A DNA stretch of 56,257 nt from Desulfocapsaceae bacterium (GTDB lineage: Bacteria > Desulfobacterota > Desulfobulbia > Desulfobulbales > Desulfocapsaceae): positions 1 to 56,257 of the forward strand of contig JAQVER010000010.1 of assembly GCA_028697885.1 (NCBI GenBank), in the 5' to 3' direction. Below, one piece after another: positions 25,239 to 33,567 of the stretch. A program made the translations under genes and the position numbers. The notes beneath the pieces are model-generated. The model had not been told where the DNA came from. It ran no database searches and saw only the letters and a list, made by a program, of their open reading frames with translations. Positions within the stretch are counted from its first letter, which is position 1, and each line of letters opens with the position of its first letter.

Positions 25239-26198
25239 ATGAAAAGAACAACCCTTTACACAATGATGGTGCTGTTAACTGGACTTTTGTGTACTTGGAT
25301 ATCGTCAGGCGCCCAGGCGGCCGACAAGGTGGTAATTATCCCGATGGGAGGGGCCAAGACCCTGCAAAATGTCGTCACGGTGGCCAAGGCCAACGGTAAG
25401 TTTACTGACCCCGTCGCAGCGATCAGTTCGATTACCGACGCCAGTGCCACCAACCCCTACCTCATCCTTATCGCTCCAGGGCAGTATACGCTGACAAAGG
25501 CTCTGGTAATGAAACCATACGTTGATATCAGCGGCAGTGGTGAAAGTGTCACCCTGCTGACCGGCAGTATATCCAGCTTGAGTAGCAATGAATATTCAGC
25601 GATCGTCAAAGCGGCCAATAATGCCACCTTGTCCAATCTCAGTATCAGTAACATTGGTAGTAATAAATATTCGTTCGGCATTTACACCACAGGACTGGAC
25701 AACACAGCCAGAATAAAAGATGTAAGCGTTACCGCGTCGGGAGGAACCGAGTATAACTGGGGGGTATACAACAACTCCTCCTCGCCATCGATGACTCACA
25801 TGTGTGCTACTGCGTTGGGGGTAACAGGAACAAATAACTGGGGCATATACAACTACTTCCACTCCTCACCAACGCTGACCGAGGTAAACGCTATAGCATC
25901 GGGGGGAGCAAATAGCTTTGGCATCTATAACTACAACTACTCCTCACCGACCATGACCGAGGTGAGCGCTACCGCATCAGCTGGAACCAATAACAATGGC
26001 GTACGCAACTACAACTCCACCCAAGTGACGATTCGACGCAGTACGCTTAGCGTTGATAGCGGTTTCGGTATCTACAATAGTACCTCTAGCGCATCGATTA
26101 CTCAGTCCACGATCATTGGTAGTGTCGCTGGTACAGGATTCTGGTGCGTTGCCAGCGACAACGGTTCTGGCACTTCGCTCAATGGCAGTTGCTTATAA
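25239..26198 (+). CDS. Secreted right-handed beta-helix repeat protein
   Basis: The protein (about 319 residues) has a signal peptide (cleavage near AQAADK) and a beta-helix region rich in Ser/Asn/Gly/Thr. At residues about 170-280 there are three to four imperfect repeats of about 35 residues with N-x-W/F-G-I-Y-N and SSPTxTEV-x-A-x-A. Such solenoids form surface-exposed or enzymatic (pectate-lyase-like) modules, but catalytic residues are not recognizable here. The GGAGG ribosome site at 25227-25231 is seven bases before the second ATG (25239) and only one base before the first (25233), so I start at 25239. Confidence 0.75.
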   Translation: MKRTTLYTMMVLLTGLLCTWISSGAQAADKVVIIPMGGAKTLQNVVTVAKANGKFTDPVAAISSITDASATNPYLILIAPGQYTLTKALVMKPYVDISGSGESVTLLTGSISSLSSNEYSAIVKAANNATLSNLSISNIGSNKYSFGIYTTGLDNTARIKDVSVTASGGTEYNWGVYNNSSSPSMTHMCATALGVTGTNNWGIYNYFHSSPTLTEVNAIASGGANSFGIYNYNYSSPTMTEVSATASAGTNNNGVRNYNSTQVTIRRSTLSVDSGFGIYNSTSSASITQSTIIGSVAGTGFWCVASDNGSGTSLNGSCL

Positions 26199-26366
26199 TC
26201 AACATTACAGAATGCAAATGAGGATCAGGCTCCCCATTTGACAAGTTAAGGCGAGAAGAAAAGTGAGGTTTATAAAAGCGACCAACTTCTCAACATAACA
26301 TAGACCCCCACCCACCTGTTTTTCCGATCAAATTTCCTTGGGGGTACTCAAAAATAAGACCACCAC

Positions 26367-26450
26367 ATGGGTCCGATTCCGGTTCCGGGCAAAAAGGACG
26401 GAGAGCTCATCAACTGCAACAGCCTTTTTGGGACCAACCCGATCTCCTAA
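26367..26450 (+). pseudogene. Relic of a second UPF0210 C-terminal region (27 codons)
   Basis: A 27-codon stretch reads MGPIPVPGKKDGELINC, then NSLFGTNPIS before TAA. It aligns with LIPVPGKEAGEVVSFGGLFGASPIM near the C terminus of the UPF0210 protein (24774-24843). The rest of the gene is absent. It lies 170 bp after the beta-helix gene, about 1.4 kb from the intact gene. It suggests a partial duplication or an insertion that carried the beta-helix gene between two UPF0210 copies. Confidence 0.65.
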
Positions 26451-26513
26451 GATGCTTAACTAGAATATACATTCCGGCCTGTATTGCTTCTCCTTCGTTG
26501 CCATCCCGAAATT

Positions 26514-27236
26514 TCACTTCTCAACATCCGACGAATCCTGACGCCAATTCCCTGTAAAATCCCGTTTCAATAAATCCTGGGCCTGTCCCTGATCAAGGAT
26601 CTCGTTGATTCCGTGAAAGACCGACCGGACCTCTTGAGGCATATCAACCCCTGAACAACGGCGTCTGGTCTCTCCATTACGATGGGCGGTAATAACGGCA
26701 TGGAGCTCAACCATCGGTGTCACCACCCGTCGCAACAGGCTGCGGGTAAAAAGCAGACCAGCACCAAAGACAGAGATCGCCATAAAGACAACGCCCCAGA
26801 TCCCGGCCTCACCAAATTGCCTGACACGCTTATCCGCCTGACTCATCGCCTCACGATTGATATCACCAAGCCGAACAATGGCCGACACCATTTGCTGGCG
26901 GGCAGAAAGATTGCCGGCAAAGGCCGCCGATGAATTGGCGGCAATCAGCTTCAAAACTGCCGATTCCCCTTTTTCAGTCACATTCTCTTGAGCCCGTTTC
27001 AACGCCACCTCGAAACGACGGAGATGCTGCTCTTCATCAGGGGTCATATCATCACCGACCAGGACAAGCGCGGCAAGCATCTCCTCGCAGGCATAAAGGG
27101 AACGATCGTTCCGTTCGATAATACCGGCCATTGCCGGAGCCATACGCATGAGAATCCAGATAGCGCCAAGGGCCATGAGCAGGTTCAAGCCTACCAGCAG
27201 CCAGGCTCCCACCCGAACAGCTTGTGCCAGCCGCAT
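26514..27236 (-). CDS. Small membrane sensor with HAMP-like segment
   Basis: The 240-residue protein has an N-terminal membrane helix (about 11-33), an about 120-residue extracytoplasmic helical region, and a second helix (about 146-166). A HAMP-like stretch (RRVVTPMVELHAVITAHRNGETRR) follows, then a short tail without kinase, cyclase or chemotaxis output domain. It resembles four-helix-bundle ligand sensors lacking an effector. It is one base downstream of the trkA-type gene, so it is likely co-transcribed with the potassium genes and may modulate them. The function is inferred from context alone. Confidence 0.6.
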   Translation of the reverse strand: MRLAQAVRVGAWLLVGLNLLMALGAIWILMRMAPAMAGIIERNDRSLYACEEMLAALVLVGDDMTPDEEQHLRRFEVALKRAQENVTEKGESAVLKLIAANSSAAFAGNLSARQQMVSAIVRLGDINREAMSQADKRVRQFGEAGIWGVVFMAISVFGAGLLFTRSLLRRVVTPMVELHAVITAHRNGETRRRCSGVDMPQEVRSVFHGINEILDQGQAQDLLKRDFTGNWRQDSSDVEK

Positions 27237-27237
27237 C

Positions 27238-27897
27238 TTAAAACTCCTCTGTCAATTTTGGAATTGCCGCCTCATTGGAGACGATAACCAGATTGTCACC
27301 TTCCTGCAGCGGGGAATTCGGCGTGGGCTGCATAATCCGGCCAGGTGAACCCCGCCTGATCGCAACCACCATCACCCCAAATCGCTTGGGCAATTCCAGT
27401 TCGATCAAGGTCTTACCGATCATGGCGGGCAGAACCTTGATCTCGGTCAGATGCAGGTCATCTCCAAAGGGCATATCGGTCACCACATGCCGATAGATCA
27501 AACGATTGGCAAAACGCTTGGCAAACTCCTGTTCCGGATTCACCACCTGATGCGCCCCCACCAGATGCAGGATACGCTGATGCATGGCATCATTGGCCCG
27601 GGCAATAACCCACGGCGCCCCCATCTGTCGCAACAATGCCGTACAGATAATAGAAGCTTCTTTTGAATCATCACCGATAGCGCATACCGCCGCATCCCGT
27701 TTCCCCGGCTGGAGACGGGCCAGTTCCGTCTCATCGGAGGCATCCATGACCATGGCCTCAGTGACAAAGGACGAGGCCTCTTCAACCAGATCTTGCCGCC
27801 GATCAACGGCCAGGACCTCAGCCCCCTTGTCCGACAGGGTATGAGCCAGAGACATGCCAAACTGACCAAGTCCGACAATCAATATTTGTTGAGCCAC
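27238..27897 (-). CDS. trkA: KtrA/TrkA-type potassium channel regulatory (RCK) protein
   Basis: The 219-residue protein has one RCK_N Rossmann domain (ILIVGLGQFGMSLAHTL, with the acidic AVDRR at the end of strand 2) and one RCK_C domain (residues about 140-219). It would bind ATP/ADP or NAD(H) and gate the TrkH-like transporter encoded next to it. It starts at GTG, preceded by a GGAGG site at eight bases. With one RCK unit it is a KtrA-like half of the larger TrkA encoded at 35188. It is the middle gene of a minus-strand trkH-trkA-sensor operon. Confidence 0.93.
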   Translation of the reverse strand: MAQQILIVGLGQFGMSLAHTLSDKGAEVLAVDRRQDLVEEASSFVTEAMVMDASDETELARLQPGKRDAAVCAIGDDSKEASIICTALLRQMGAPWVIARANDAMHQRILHLVGAHQVVNPEQEFAKRFANRLIYRHVVTDMPFGDDLHLTEIKVLPAMIGKTLIELELPKRFGVMVVAIRRGSPGRIMQPTPNSPLQEGDNLVIVSNEAAIPKLTEEF

Positions 27898-27920
27898 AGT
27901 TGCAGCCTCCTTCAGGTAGG

Positions 27921-27976
27921 TTAGGGACCGTTACGAATCCCATTACATTTTCAATCTATTTCGTTACCGACCCTTA
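27921..27976. repeat. 56-bp palindromic repeat, copy 2 (paired with 2258-2314)
   Basis: Its left arm TTAGGGACCGTTACGAA (27921-27937) resembles TTAGGGGCCGTTACGAAA of copy 1, and the inner words CATTACATT and TCTATTTCGTTAC are shared. The outer pairing is less perfect than in copy 1. The end of the repeat (27974-27976) supplies the TAA stop of the trkH gene. Confidence 0.7.
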
Positions 27977-29995
27977 TGTTAACGAAATTTTCGCATCCAG
28001 ACAGCGGGTAACCGGCACCGACCGATCTTCACTCAAAAGCATGAACAAGGTCATGGGCCCGATACGCCCCGCAAACATGGCAATCATCACAATAATTTTG
28101 CCGATACCATCAAGGTGGTTGGTGGCTCCCAGAGAAAGCCCAACCGTCCCCAGCGCCGAGGTTACCTCGAAGAGGAGTTCGCGTGCCGGAATCTGTTGGG
28201 TCATCTCCAGCATCAGGACCATGACAAGCCAGAGGAGAGCACCCGAGCTGACAATGGTTATGGCACGATTAACCGTGGCAGGCGGGATTCTCCGATTCTG
28301 GACAATAACCTCGGAACGACCGGTAACACTTGCCCAGAAGGTCATGACCAGAAGAGCGATGGTTGTGGTCTTTACGCCGCCGGCGGTACCGCCGGGACTG
28401 CCGCCAATAAACATGAGGCAGATCATGATCAGGCAGGAAGGGTTCATCACTCCGGCAAGATCAACGGAATTAAAGCCGGCGGTCCGCAGCGTCACCGACT
28501 GAAACCAGGCATTGTGAATCTTATCGGCCACCGTCAGACCGGACAAGGCGCCGTGCCATTCAAAGGCAAGAAAGAATAAGGCTCCGCTGATTAACAGGAC
28601 AGCGGTTGTTACCAGAACCAGACGCGCGCCGACCGCAACAGGTCGCCCCGCCAGCCAGCGCGGAACCAGCAGGCTGGTCGCAGGCGCCAGGCCGCCAAAA
28701 ACGATTAATACGGCAACAACATGGAGAATAAACGGATTTCCCTGATAGGGGATCAGGTTATTACTCTGCAGGGCAAAACCGGCATTACAAAAGGCAGAAA
28801 TGGCCGTAAACAGGCCGCGCCAGACTGCTTGACCCCAATTGTCACCAGAGACATAAAATAATCCAGCCAGGGCCAATCCCCCCAATCCCTCAGCAATAAC
28901 GGTGAAGCGGAGGATGGTGACAAGGGAAAGCACCAGATCCTGGTGGTCCGTATCCGTCATTGAGGTCAGTAGACGCTCATGACGCAGACTCATTCGCCGC
29001 CCCAGGGCATGCATGCCCACAGTGGTAATCGACATGATACCGAGCCCGCCCAGTTGAATGAGCAGCAGAATCAATCCCTGCCCGAACAGAGTAAAATCAT
29101 GGGGAGTATCCAGCACCGTCAGGCCGGTTACACAGACCGCACTCACCGAGGTAAAGGCAGCATCCACAAAGGCAATGCCTTCCACATGGCTGGCACCGGG
29201 CAGCAGCAGCAAAAATGTTCCCAGACTGCACAGGGCAAGAAAGGTAGTGAGCAGAACGCGAGCCGGATGACTGAGCAGGATCTTCCACCAGCGATCCTCC
29301 CGCCCCTGTTCCTGCGTTGAATCCGGCAAGACAAGGAAGACCAGGATGCCGACCATCAATGCCGTCAGCCGGAAATAGCCATGCAAGAAAGAAAAGATCA
29401 CGGCACAAATCGCAGCCAGGTTCACCATGATCAAGGCCACTGCAGGCACAGGCGCAAAGCGTCGCCAGATCCAATGCATCACCAGGATCATCGTCACCCC
29501 GACAGAGACCATAAGCGCCGTATTCACCAGGGCATGACTGCCCCTGTCCACAATGACCACCGCCAGGACAAGTCCAGCCATGGTCATGGCCGCCCAGCGT
29601 GCCCGCTGCAGACAGCGATCAACAGGACTACCGCGCTGCATCCCATCCGCGCAGGGCCGAAAATCCGCCAAGGCGTAGCCGGCGCCGATAAGCATCACCG
29701 CGCCCAGAAGCACCGTAATGGGATTACTCTCAAAAAATGGAATGATCACAATTGTACTGGAAGCCAGGGCCAAGCCACCAAAGAGACGCCCCAGTTGCGG
29801 ACGGCGCAGGAGGAGAAATGCCGCGGCCAGACAGGAGATGGAAGCAACACCTGCCGCCGCCAGCCGCCAGCGTGGCGGAGTAGCAGTGTCGCCTATCATG
29901 GCGGCAAGCATAAAGGGGACAGAGGAAAGCACCACTAACAGGCCCTCAACTCCCACCCGCTGCAATGATGCGCGGGAAAGATATTTTAGCTCCAT
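27974..29995 (-). CDS. trkH: TrkH/KtrB-family potassium transporter with long N-terminal membrane region
   Basis: The 673-residue protein has a TrkH/KtrB core at about residues 230-673. Selectivity-filter-like segments are recognizable (SVCVTGLTVLD, FCNAGFALQS, FRTAGF-like TLRTAGFNSVD, TLGTVGLSLGA). An extra N-terminal region of about 200 residues with five to six hydrophobic segments precedes the core, which normal TrkH (about 480 aa) lacks. It would import K+ (with Na+ or H+). It is co-directional with the trkA-type gene, with the 56-bp repeat between them and overlapping the stop. The N-terminal extension is the odd feature. Confidence 0.9.
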   Translation of the reverse strand: MELKYLSRASLQRVGVEGLLVVLSSVPFMLAAMIGDTATPPRWRLAAAGVASISCLAAAFLLLRRPQLGRLFGGLALASSTIVIIPFFESNPITVLLGAVMLIGAGYALADFRPCADGMQRGSPVDRCLQRARWAAMTMAGLVLAVVIVDRGSHALVNTALMVSVGVTMILVMHWIWRRFAPVPAVALIMVNLAAICAVIFSFLHGYFRLTALMVGILVFLVLPDSTQEQGREDRWWKILLSHPARVLLTTFLALCSLGTFLLLLPGASHVEGIAFVDAAFTSVSAVCVTGLTVLDTPHDFTLFGQGLILLLIQLGGLGIMSITTVGMHALGRRMSLRHERLLTSMTDTDHQDLVLSLVTILRFTVIAEGLGGLALAGLFYVSGDNWGQAVWRGLFTAISAFCNAGFALQSNNLIPYQGNPFILHVVAVLIVFGGLAPATSLLVPRWLAGRPVAVGARLVLVTTAVLLISGALFFLAFEWHGALSGLTVADKIHNAWFQSVTLRTAGFNSVDLAGVMNPSCLIMICLMFIGGSPGGTAGGVKTTTIALLVMTFWASVTGRSEVIVQNRRIPPATVNRAITIVSSGALLWLVMVLMLEMTQQIPARELLFEVTSALGTVGLSLGATNHLDGIGKIIVMIAMFAGRIGPMTLFMLLSEDRSVPVTRCLDAKISLT

Positions 29996-30247
29996 GGGTT
30001 TTTTGTCACCATGGCACGAGAGTAATTGTTCATTTGTTCCCCGATTCCCCTTCAGTACCTGTCTTTTCAGAAACTCTTACACGCAGTTCCCGTTGACATT
30101 CCTTTCCATACTGCAGAAAACCTTTGTTTTCAACTTAAGAAATCGGCCCAGAGGTGTCCACTTTTTTCCACCTGTGCCCTATCAAAGCGAAGACGACAAT
30201 GGAAAATAAGTATTTGCAATCTTCATCTATTAAGGAGAAAATAAAAT

Positions 30248-31735
30248 ATGGAAAAGATCGCTGTCATACAAAGCTGTTCCTACTGCCTCATGCATCTGCC
30301 GGATCTGGTCCGCTACGGGTCAAAACCGCGGCGGGAGACTGTCCTGGCCCAAGATCTGCCCGAGAAGCTGCAAGCGGCTCTCCGTTCCTATGAAGAGGCG
30401 GCTGCCTATCCGCCGAATCAGACCTTTATCGGCAAGATCAGCCCGGAAGAGCTGGCAGATATCCCCAGGCCCTGGTTCAGGCAGGAATCTTCTGCCAGTC
30501 CTGTGGACAGCTGCCGGGAACCCTTCGGTGAGATCCTGGACCAGGAAGGCTTTCTGGCCCTGCTCAAGGCAGCTGACATCCTGACCCCCCAGCTCTTTCA
30601 GGTCATCCCCTCCCGTCTTCCGCTCCTGCAGAGACGCTTGAGTCAGCACCCTCTTTTTTGCGATACCATTTTGCAGGCAACGGAGGGAGAGCACTTGCTC
30701 TCGGAAAGTCCAGACCCTGTCGACAGCAGCGGACTGGCTCTCAAAAACGGTAAGATACTCTATGGCTATTTTCACGGCGACAAACGGGAAGAGGGCAGGG
30801 ATGATGAAAATCTTTCCGCCCATAATCTGCTGGAGAATCTTTGTTCCAAGGCCTCCGGAGCCCTGGCCCTGCAATGGCTTTTACATCGTGCGGCCATCGG
30901 GCCCGAGAAAATAGACTTTATCATCAGTTGCGGGGAGGAGGCCTGCGGCGACCGTTATCAACGCGGGGGCGGAGGCATGGCCAAGGCCATGGGGGAAATG
31001 TGCGGCTGCGCAAATGCCTCGGGCATGGACATCAAAAACTTCTGTGCGGCCCCGGCCAGTGCCTTGATCACTGCCGCGGCCCTGGTCAGCTCCGGGGTCT
31101 ACCGCCGAGTGGCAGTGGTCGGTGGCGGCTCACTGGCAAAACTGGGGATGAAATTTCAGGCCTTTCTCGGCCAAAATATGCCCATCCTCGATGATTGTCT
31201 CGCCTCCATGGCCTTTCTGGTGACCGCCGACGACCGGAAAAGCCCCTGGATCAGAATCGGCCAGGGGGCCACAGGCGCTATTCCCATCAACGCCTCCACC
31301 ACCGATGAACAGGTCTTTCTGCACTATCTTCTGCACCCCCTGCACAATCTAGGGCTGAACTGCCGACAGATCGACAAGTACGCGCCGGAGCTGCACAATC
31401 CGGAGATCATGGAATTTTCCGGCGCAGGAGATGTTGCCGGAAAAAATTACCGGAAGATTGCGGCCACGGCCGTGATGGCCGGACATCTGGACAAAGCGGA
31501 AATGAAGGAGTGGATCAAAAAGATCGGCATGCCGGGTTTTGCACCCACCCAGGGCCACATCCCCTCCGCTGTTCCTTACATCGGTCATGCCATGGTGGCA
31601 ATGGAGGCTGGAAAGATGGAACGGGCCATGTTCCTGGCCAGGGCCAGTCTCTTTCTCAATCGCTGCACCAGGCTCCTGGATGGAGTTTCTTTCATCCTCG
31701 AGCGTAATCCTCATCTCACAACAAAAAAGGAGTAA
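30248..31735 (+). CDS. grdC: Glycine/sarcosine/betaine reductase component C, subunit beta (GrdC)
   Basis: The 495-residue protein matches GrdC along its length: YPPNQTFIGKISPEELADIPRPWF near the N terminus, GYFHGDKREEG, NLLENLCSKASGALALQWLL, then the beta-ketoacyl-synthase-like core with Cys266 (NFCAAPASALI) and the C-terminal GMPGFAPTQGHIPSAVPYIGHAM. Component C releases acetyl phosphate from the carboxymethyl-selenoether on GrdA. It starts with an AAGGAG site ten bases before ATG, and grdA follows five bases after its stop. The usual partner GrdD is not encoded beside it. Confidence 0.9.
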   Translation: MEKIAVIQSCSYCLMHLPDLVRYGSKPRRETVLAQDLPEKLQAALRSYEEAAAYPPNQTFIGKISPEELADIPRPWFRQESSASPVDSCREPFGEILDQEGFLALLKAADILTPQLFQVIPSRLPLLQRRLSQHPLFCDTILQATEGEHLLSESPDPVDSSGLALKNGKILYGYFHGDKREEGRDDENLSAHNLLENLCSKASGALALQWLLHRAAIGPEKIDFIISCGEEACGDRYQRGGGGMAKAMGEMCGCANASGMDIKNFCAAPASALITAAALVSSGVYRRVAVVGGGSLAKLGMKFQAFLGQNMPILDDCLASMAFLVTADDRKSPWIRIGQGATGAIPINASTTDEQVFLHYLLHPLHNLGLNCRQIDKYAPELHNPEIMEFSGAGDVAGKNYRKIAATAVMAGHLDKAEMKEWIKKIGMPGFAPTQGHIPSAVPYIGHAMVAMEAGKMERAMFLARASLFLNRCTRLLDGVSFILERNPHLTTKKE

Positions 31736-31740
31736 CGGTT

Positions 31741-32193
31741 ATGCTCGAGCACAAGAAGGTCATCGTTTTCGGAGAGCGGGACGACATTGCCGGCAATACG
31801 GTCAGCACCTGTCTGCAGGCAGCCGGGGCCGAGATCGTGTACGAGAGTACCGCCTGTTTCGTCTGAACCGCAGCCGGAGCCGTAGGTCTTACGGTTCAGG
31901 AAGAAGTAAAAGCCCTGGCAGAAAAATATGGCAGGGAGGAGCTGCTGGTGGTCTTCGGAATCAATCAGCCATCCACCCTGAAAATAATGAGCCGCACTTT
32001 TCGCAGCGGTGATCCGAGTTTTGCCGGACCGCTGGCAGGTATCGCCCTGGGTTTGCAGAGTTATCACATTCTGGAACTCCAGGAATATATCCCGGAGGCA
32101 GTATGGACGCGGGAAATGGGACTCGCTGAATTGGAGATCGACGAGGAGAGTCGGCAGGAGATCCTGCGGATCATGGAAGAGAGCAGACAATAA
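31741..32193 (+). CDS. grdA: Glycine/sarcosine/betaine reductase selenoprotein A (GrdA), UGA-encoded Sec42
   Basis: The frame from the ATG at 31741 (AAGGAG site) runs through an in-frame TGA at 31864-31866 to a TAA at 32191-32193, giving 150 residues. Around the TGA the protein reads CFV-Sec-TAAGAV, the exact GrdA active-site context (Sec at position 42, close to Sec44 in clostridial GrdA). Downstream motifs such as VVFGINQPSTLKI match the family. GrdA is the small selenoprotein carrier whose Sec attacks the substrate Schiff base on component B. A typical annotation pipeline would break it into two ORFs at TGA. A SECIS-like hairpin follows (next entry). Confidence 0.93.
31864..31899 (+). promoter_or_regulatory. 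Bacterial SECIS element of grdA
   Basis: After the UGA (31864-31866) an 18-nt spacer leads to a hairpin CCGTA / TACGG (31880-31884, 31890-31894) with loop GGTCT at 31885-31889. The loop sequence and the 18-nt spacing equal what I recall of E. coli fdhF. Outside this, CTGAACCG (31863-31870) and CGGTTCAG (31892-31899) form a perfect alternative outer stem. The codons GGT-CTT that create the loop replace the usual GrdA residues after TAAGA. Confidence 0.85.
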
Positions 32194-32205
32194 CACGCCT
32201 GCAAT

Positions 32206-32228
32206 CCCACCCAACCTATATCTGTGGG
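32206..32228. terminator. Weak bidirectional hairpin between convergent grdA and grdB
   Basis: CCCAC (32206-32210) and GTGGG (32224-32228) can pair around a 13-base loop in the 42-bp gap between the two convergent selenoprotein genes. No U-tract follows on either strand, so termination may need Rho or be inefficient. Confidence 0.4.
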
Positions 32229-32235
32229 GGGCTCT

Positions 32236-33567
32236 CTAGCTGAATACGGTCTGTTCGCTGATCGGGGTGGTCAGTGCCTGCAATGCTTTCAGGACTAGTT
32301 CCCGGCGCAGTACTTTCTCTTCTTCCCTGCTTTTCAGCGGATCTCCGAAAGGATGGGGAATGGCCACGGTTGGAATAATGCGATTTGCTCCTACGGTTTT
32401 TGAAATAGGGACAATAGAGCAGGCATGCGCCACCGGCAGGCCCATTCGTTCAATCTCCTTAGCGATCGTTGCCCCGCAACGAGTGCAGGTGCCTCAGGTG
32501 GAGGTCAGAATCACTCCCTGCACCCCGTCAGCGACCAGTCTTTGCCCGATGTCACGTCCAAAATCCCTGGCCCGCGCCACAGAAGTGGCGTTTCCCACTG
32601 TGGCATAGTAGTAAGGATGCAGGCTCCCAAAGACTTTTTCCGTCAACAATTCGTGAATCACATCCAGGGGCAACACCCGATTGGGATCCTGATTGGCGTA
32701 GGTGGGATCGTAACCGCCATGGATGGATTGATAGCCTTCCGAACTCAGGGCAGCAACGTCTTTGATGGAATAGGTGCCAAAGCGGCTGGCACTTGCCGAT
32801 TCAATTCTGTCGGGATTGCCCCGGGGGACGATGCCGCCGGAGGTGACAAGGGCGATCCTGGCCCGGCTCAGATCGCTAAGGGGTGCTGCCGGAGGGACCC
32901 GGTCAAAGCTAGGCATCACATATTCGGTGCGATAAGGCAGACCTGCAATCTTGCGCAGCAGCATCTCCACGGCCCGTTCCGCCCCGCTTTTTTGGGTAAA
33001 ATAGTTCTGCCGTCTACCCTGGAGGATATAGTTGTCCTCTTCCGGAACCAAGGGCAGATGATGGATAAGCTTCTTGCCCAGGGCCAACATCCTGTCCAAT
33101 CCCTCCTCCATGCCCATGACGTCCTTATCGGCCACTCCAATCAAGACCTCTTTCCGGTACTCAGCCACCGCTGGATTGTCCGGATGCATGGCGGTAACAG
33201 CAGGAAGACCAAACTCCTCCTGCACCGCCTTGCAAATGGCAGCACAGCCAATACCGTAACGTCCTGCCAAAAATGCAGGACCCGCCAGCAGGAGATGAGG
33301 GGCGTCAGCTCCGCTAAAGTCAATGCTGTTCCTCAACAGGGCAAGAACTTCGGCCACCGCAACATCGGTCTTCCCGGCAATATAGTTGTCCCCGAAGACA
33401 ACGGTCTTGACCACCTGCACTTCGGGAAAGCGCTGTTGCAGCAGAATGGCGGGCCCCTTGGGGCCATCGAAGATGCAGGGAGGGTGATCGGCCTTGTCCT
33501 CGCCTCCCAGGCCGCCAAAAAACTGATTGAGACAATAAATGATCCGATACGGAGATTTCATAGTCAT
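32236..33567 (-). CDS. grdB: Glycine/sarcosine/betaine reductase component B selenoprotein (GrdB-type), UGA-encoded Sec358
   Basis: The frame from ATG at 33567 reads to a TGA at 32496-32494 and on to TAG at 32238-32236, giving 443 residues with Sec358. The context ILTST-Sec-GTCTRCGATI is the GrdB active site, and the total length fits the family (about 430-440). Component B binds the amine substrate and uses Sec with the pyruvoyl group of GrdE. The ATG overlaps the grdE stop (ATGA), so the two are translationally coupled; the second ATG (33561) is an alternative start. Close relatives GrdF and GrdH (sarcosine, betaine) share these features, so the substrate is not decided. A SECIS-type hairpin follows the TGA. 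Confidence 0.9.
32466..32496 (-). promoter_or_regulatory. Bacterial SECIS element of grdB
   Basis: Reading the minus strand, the UGA (32496-32494) is followed by 18 nt and then a GGGG at 32475-32472. TCGTTGC (32482-32476) pairs with GCAACGA (32472-32466), giving a seven-base-pair stem closing a GGG loop. The spacing equals that of the grdA hairpin and of E. coli fdhF; the loop sequence differs (GGGG rather than GGUCU). Confidence 0.75.

Noticed and set aside
30002..30020. TGGCAC as a possible sigma-54 -24 element before grdC
   Set aside because: The required GC at -12 is missing at the right spacing.
31741..31866. TGA interpreted as the end of a short ORF, with a separate downstream ORF from 31948
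   Set aside because: Both parts belong to one GrdA protein; the TGA is at the Sec position and a SECIS-like hairpin follows.
32236..32496. GrdB read as two genes, 32494-33567 and 32236-32445
   Set aside because: The two parts share a frame and the GrdB active-site motif crosses the TGA.
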